A DNA stretch of 64,000 nucleotides from Nitrosospira lacus (GTDB taxonomy: Bacteria; Pseudomonadota; Gammaproteobacteria; Burkholderiales; Nitrosomonadaceae). Shown one piece after another: positions 63,402 through 64,000 of the stretch (its first letter is position 1; every line of letters begins with the position of its first letter). The stretch spans positions 2,265,137 to 2,329,136 of the forward strand of contig NZ_CP021106.3 of NCBI RefSeq assembly GCF_000355765.4. The letters are read 5' to 3'. The notes below the pieces were generated by a model that had not been told where the DNA came from, ran no database searches, and saw only the letters and a list, made by a program, of their open reading frames with translations. The translations under genes were made by a program, and so were the position numbers.

Positions 63402-64000
63402 ATGACCGCAACACCTATCATCCCCTGGATCGGCGGCAAAAAGCGCTTGGCCAACAAGATCATGCCGCTATTCCCAAACCACGAGTGCTATGTGGAACCA
63501 TTCGCCGGTGCGGCCGCACTTTATTTCCGTAAGACGCCGGCGCCGGTGGAAGTGCTCAATGACATCAACGATGAATTAATTAATCTCTACCGGGTCGTAA
63601 AGCATCACCTCGAGGAATTCACCAGGCAATTCAAATGGGCATTAACCAGCCGCCAGGTATTCAAGTGGTTGCAGGCCACGCCCGAGGAAACGCTGACCGA
63701 CATCCAGCGTGCGGCTAGATTCTACTATCTGCAAAAACTGGCGTTCGGTGGCAGAGTCAGCAGTCAGACTTTTGGTACCGCTACCACCACGCCACCCCGG
63801 CTCAACCTGCTGCGTTTGGAAGAGGATTTGAGCCAGGCACACTTGCGCTTGTCGAGCACATGGATAGAGAGTCTCCCGTGGCAGGAATGCGTGCGCCGAT
63901 ATGATCGCGCCCACACGCTTTTCTACTGTGATCCGCCATACTGGGGCACTGAGGGCTATGGCGTGCCCTTTGGACTGGAGCAGTACGACCAAATGGCCGA
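63402..64000 (+). CDS. Dam-type DNA adenine methyltransferase (cut by window end)
   Basis: The first 199 residues of a D12-class N6-adenine methyltransferase are visible: PWIGGKKRLANKIMPLFP at the start, the SAM-binding YVEPFAGAAALYF, and the catalytic CDPPYWG near residue 176. GAGG six bases upstream supports the ATG. Phage-borne enzymes of this type often protect against host restriction or regulate the phage itself. The C-terminus lies beyond the window. Confidence 0.85.
   Translation, partial: MTATPIIPWIGGKKRLANKIMPLFPNHECYVEPFAGAAALYFRKTPAPVEVLNDINDELINLYRVVKHHLEEFTRQFKWALTSRQVFKWLQATPEETLTDIQRAARFYYLQKLAFGGRVSSQTFGTATTTPPRLNLLRLEEDLSQAHLRLSSTWIESLPWQECVRRYDRAHTLFYCDPPYWGTEGYGVPFGLEQYDQMA

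Larger units (their letters stand above)
26397..64000. mobile_element. Mu-type transposable prophage (left end candidate to window edge, incomplete)
   Basis: MuA-type DDE transposase, MuB ATPase, Gam, GemA, Mor, gp25-gp29, gpF, gpG and a gpI protease identify a transposable phage. Early genes run leftward from a repressor switch at 37735-37830, late genes rightward, as in BcepMu. The tail tube, frameshifted chaperones and tape measure with no sheath gene point to a non-contractile tail. The left boundary is placed at the first short terminal repeat and is uncertain; the right end lies outside the window. I see no disrupted essential gene. Confidence 0.85.

Overview
The window joins a stretch of ordinary bacterial chromosome (1 to about 26,390) to the left part of a large Mu-type prophage (about 26,390 to the window end, where it is cut off). 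Codon use, overlapping operons, the copper genes and the Tat-exported tyrosinase fit a betaproteobacterium. An ammonia oxidiser of the Nitrosospira type is my best guess, but no diagnostic gene (amo, hao, rRNA) lies in the window, so this is inference.

Chromosomal part. A two-gene cassette (159-10191) encodes what looks like a minimal Tc (ABC) toxin-like machine. The first gene is a 1360-residue TcA-like protein with TPR-like repeats, a coiled-coil hairpin and a recognisable TcB-binding domain. The second is a 1976-residue TcB-TcC fusion (SpvB, VCBS repeats, TcdB middle, Rhs core) with a hydrophobic C-terminal cargo carrying an HESGH zincin motif. Then, on the minus strand, come a fermentative D-lactate dehydrogenase, a GDCCVxC small protein overlapping an Mth938-like gene, and a copper block. 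The copper block holds a Cu(I) P-type ATPase flanked by two paralogous lipoproteins, then a tightly overlapping operon: a small secreted protein, CusF-like chaperone, outer-membrane channel, CusB with fused CusF domain, and CusA. A DUF190 gene and a Tat-exported type-3 copper tyrosinase with a small partner protein follow on the plus strand.

Prophage part. The early region is transcribed leftward (37734 down to 26507): a BcepMu gp16-type DNA-binding protein, two regulators, a coiled-coil protein, MuA transposase, MuB ATPase, a run of small overlapping genes, a MazG-like protein, Gam, an HD phosphohydrolase, a glycine-zipper lipoprotein, GemA and Mor. A cI-like repressor is divergent, with two operator copies over the early promoter and over its own start codon. 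Rightward come lysis genes (endolysin, holin-like, nested Rz/Rz1), four or five odd virion proteins including one built of eleven 20-residue repeats, and Mu-type packaging and head genes (gp25-29, gpF, gpG, protease with nested scaffold, decoration protein, capsid). The tail set is of non-contractile type: connector, terminator, tail tube, chaperones joined by a textbook -1 frameshift, tape measure, distal tail proteins and fibre. Small membrane proteins and a Dam-type methylase running off the end complete it. The phage thus combines BcepMu-like early/lysis layout with a siphovirus tail.

The most unusual points are the shortened Tc-like machine with a possible metalloprotease cargo, signal-peptide-like N-termini on two phage virion proteins (including the major capsid protein), the 20-residue repeat protein, an intergenic element with nested inverted repeats upstream of the capsid genes, and an endolysin start codon buried in a perfect hairpin.
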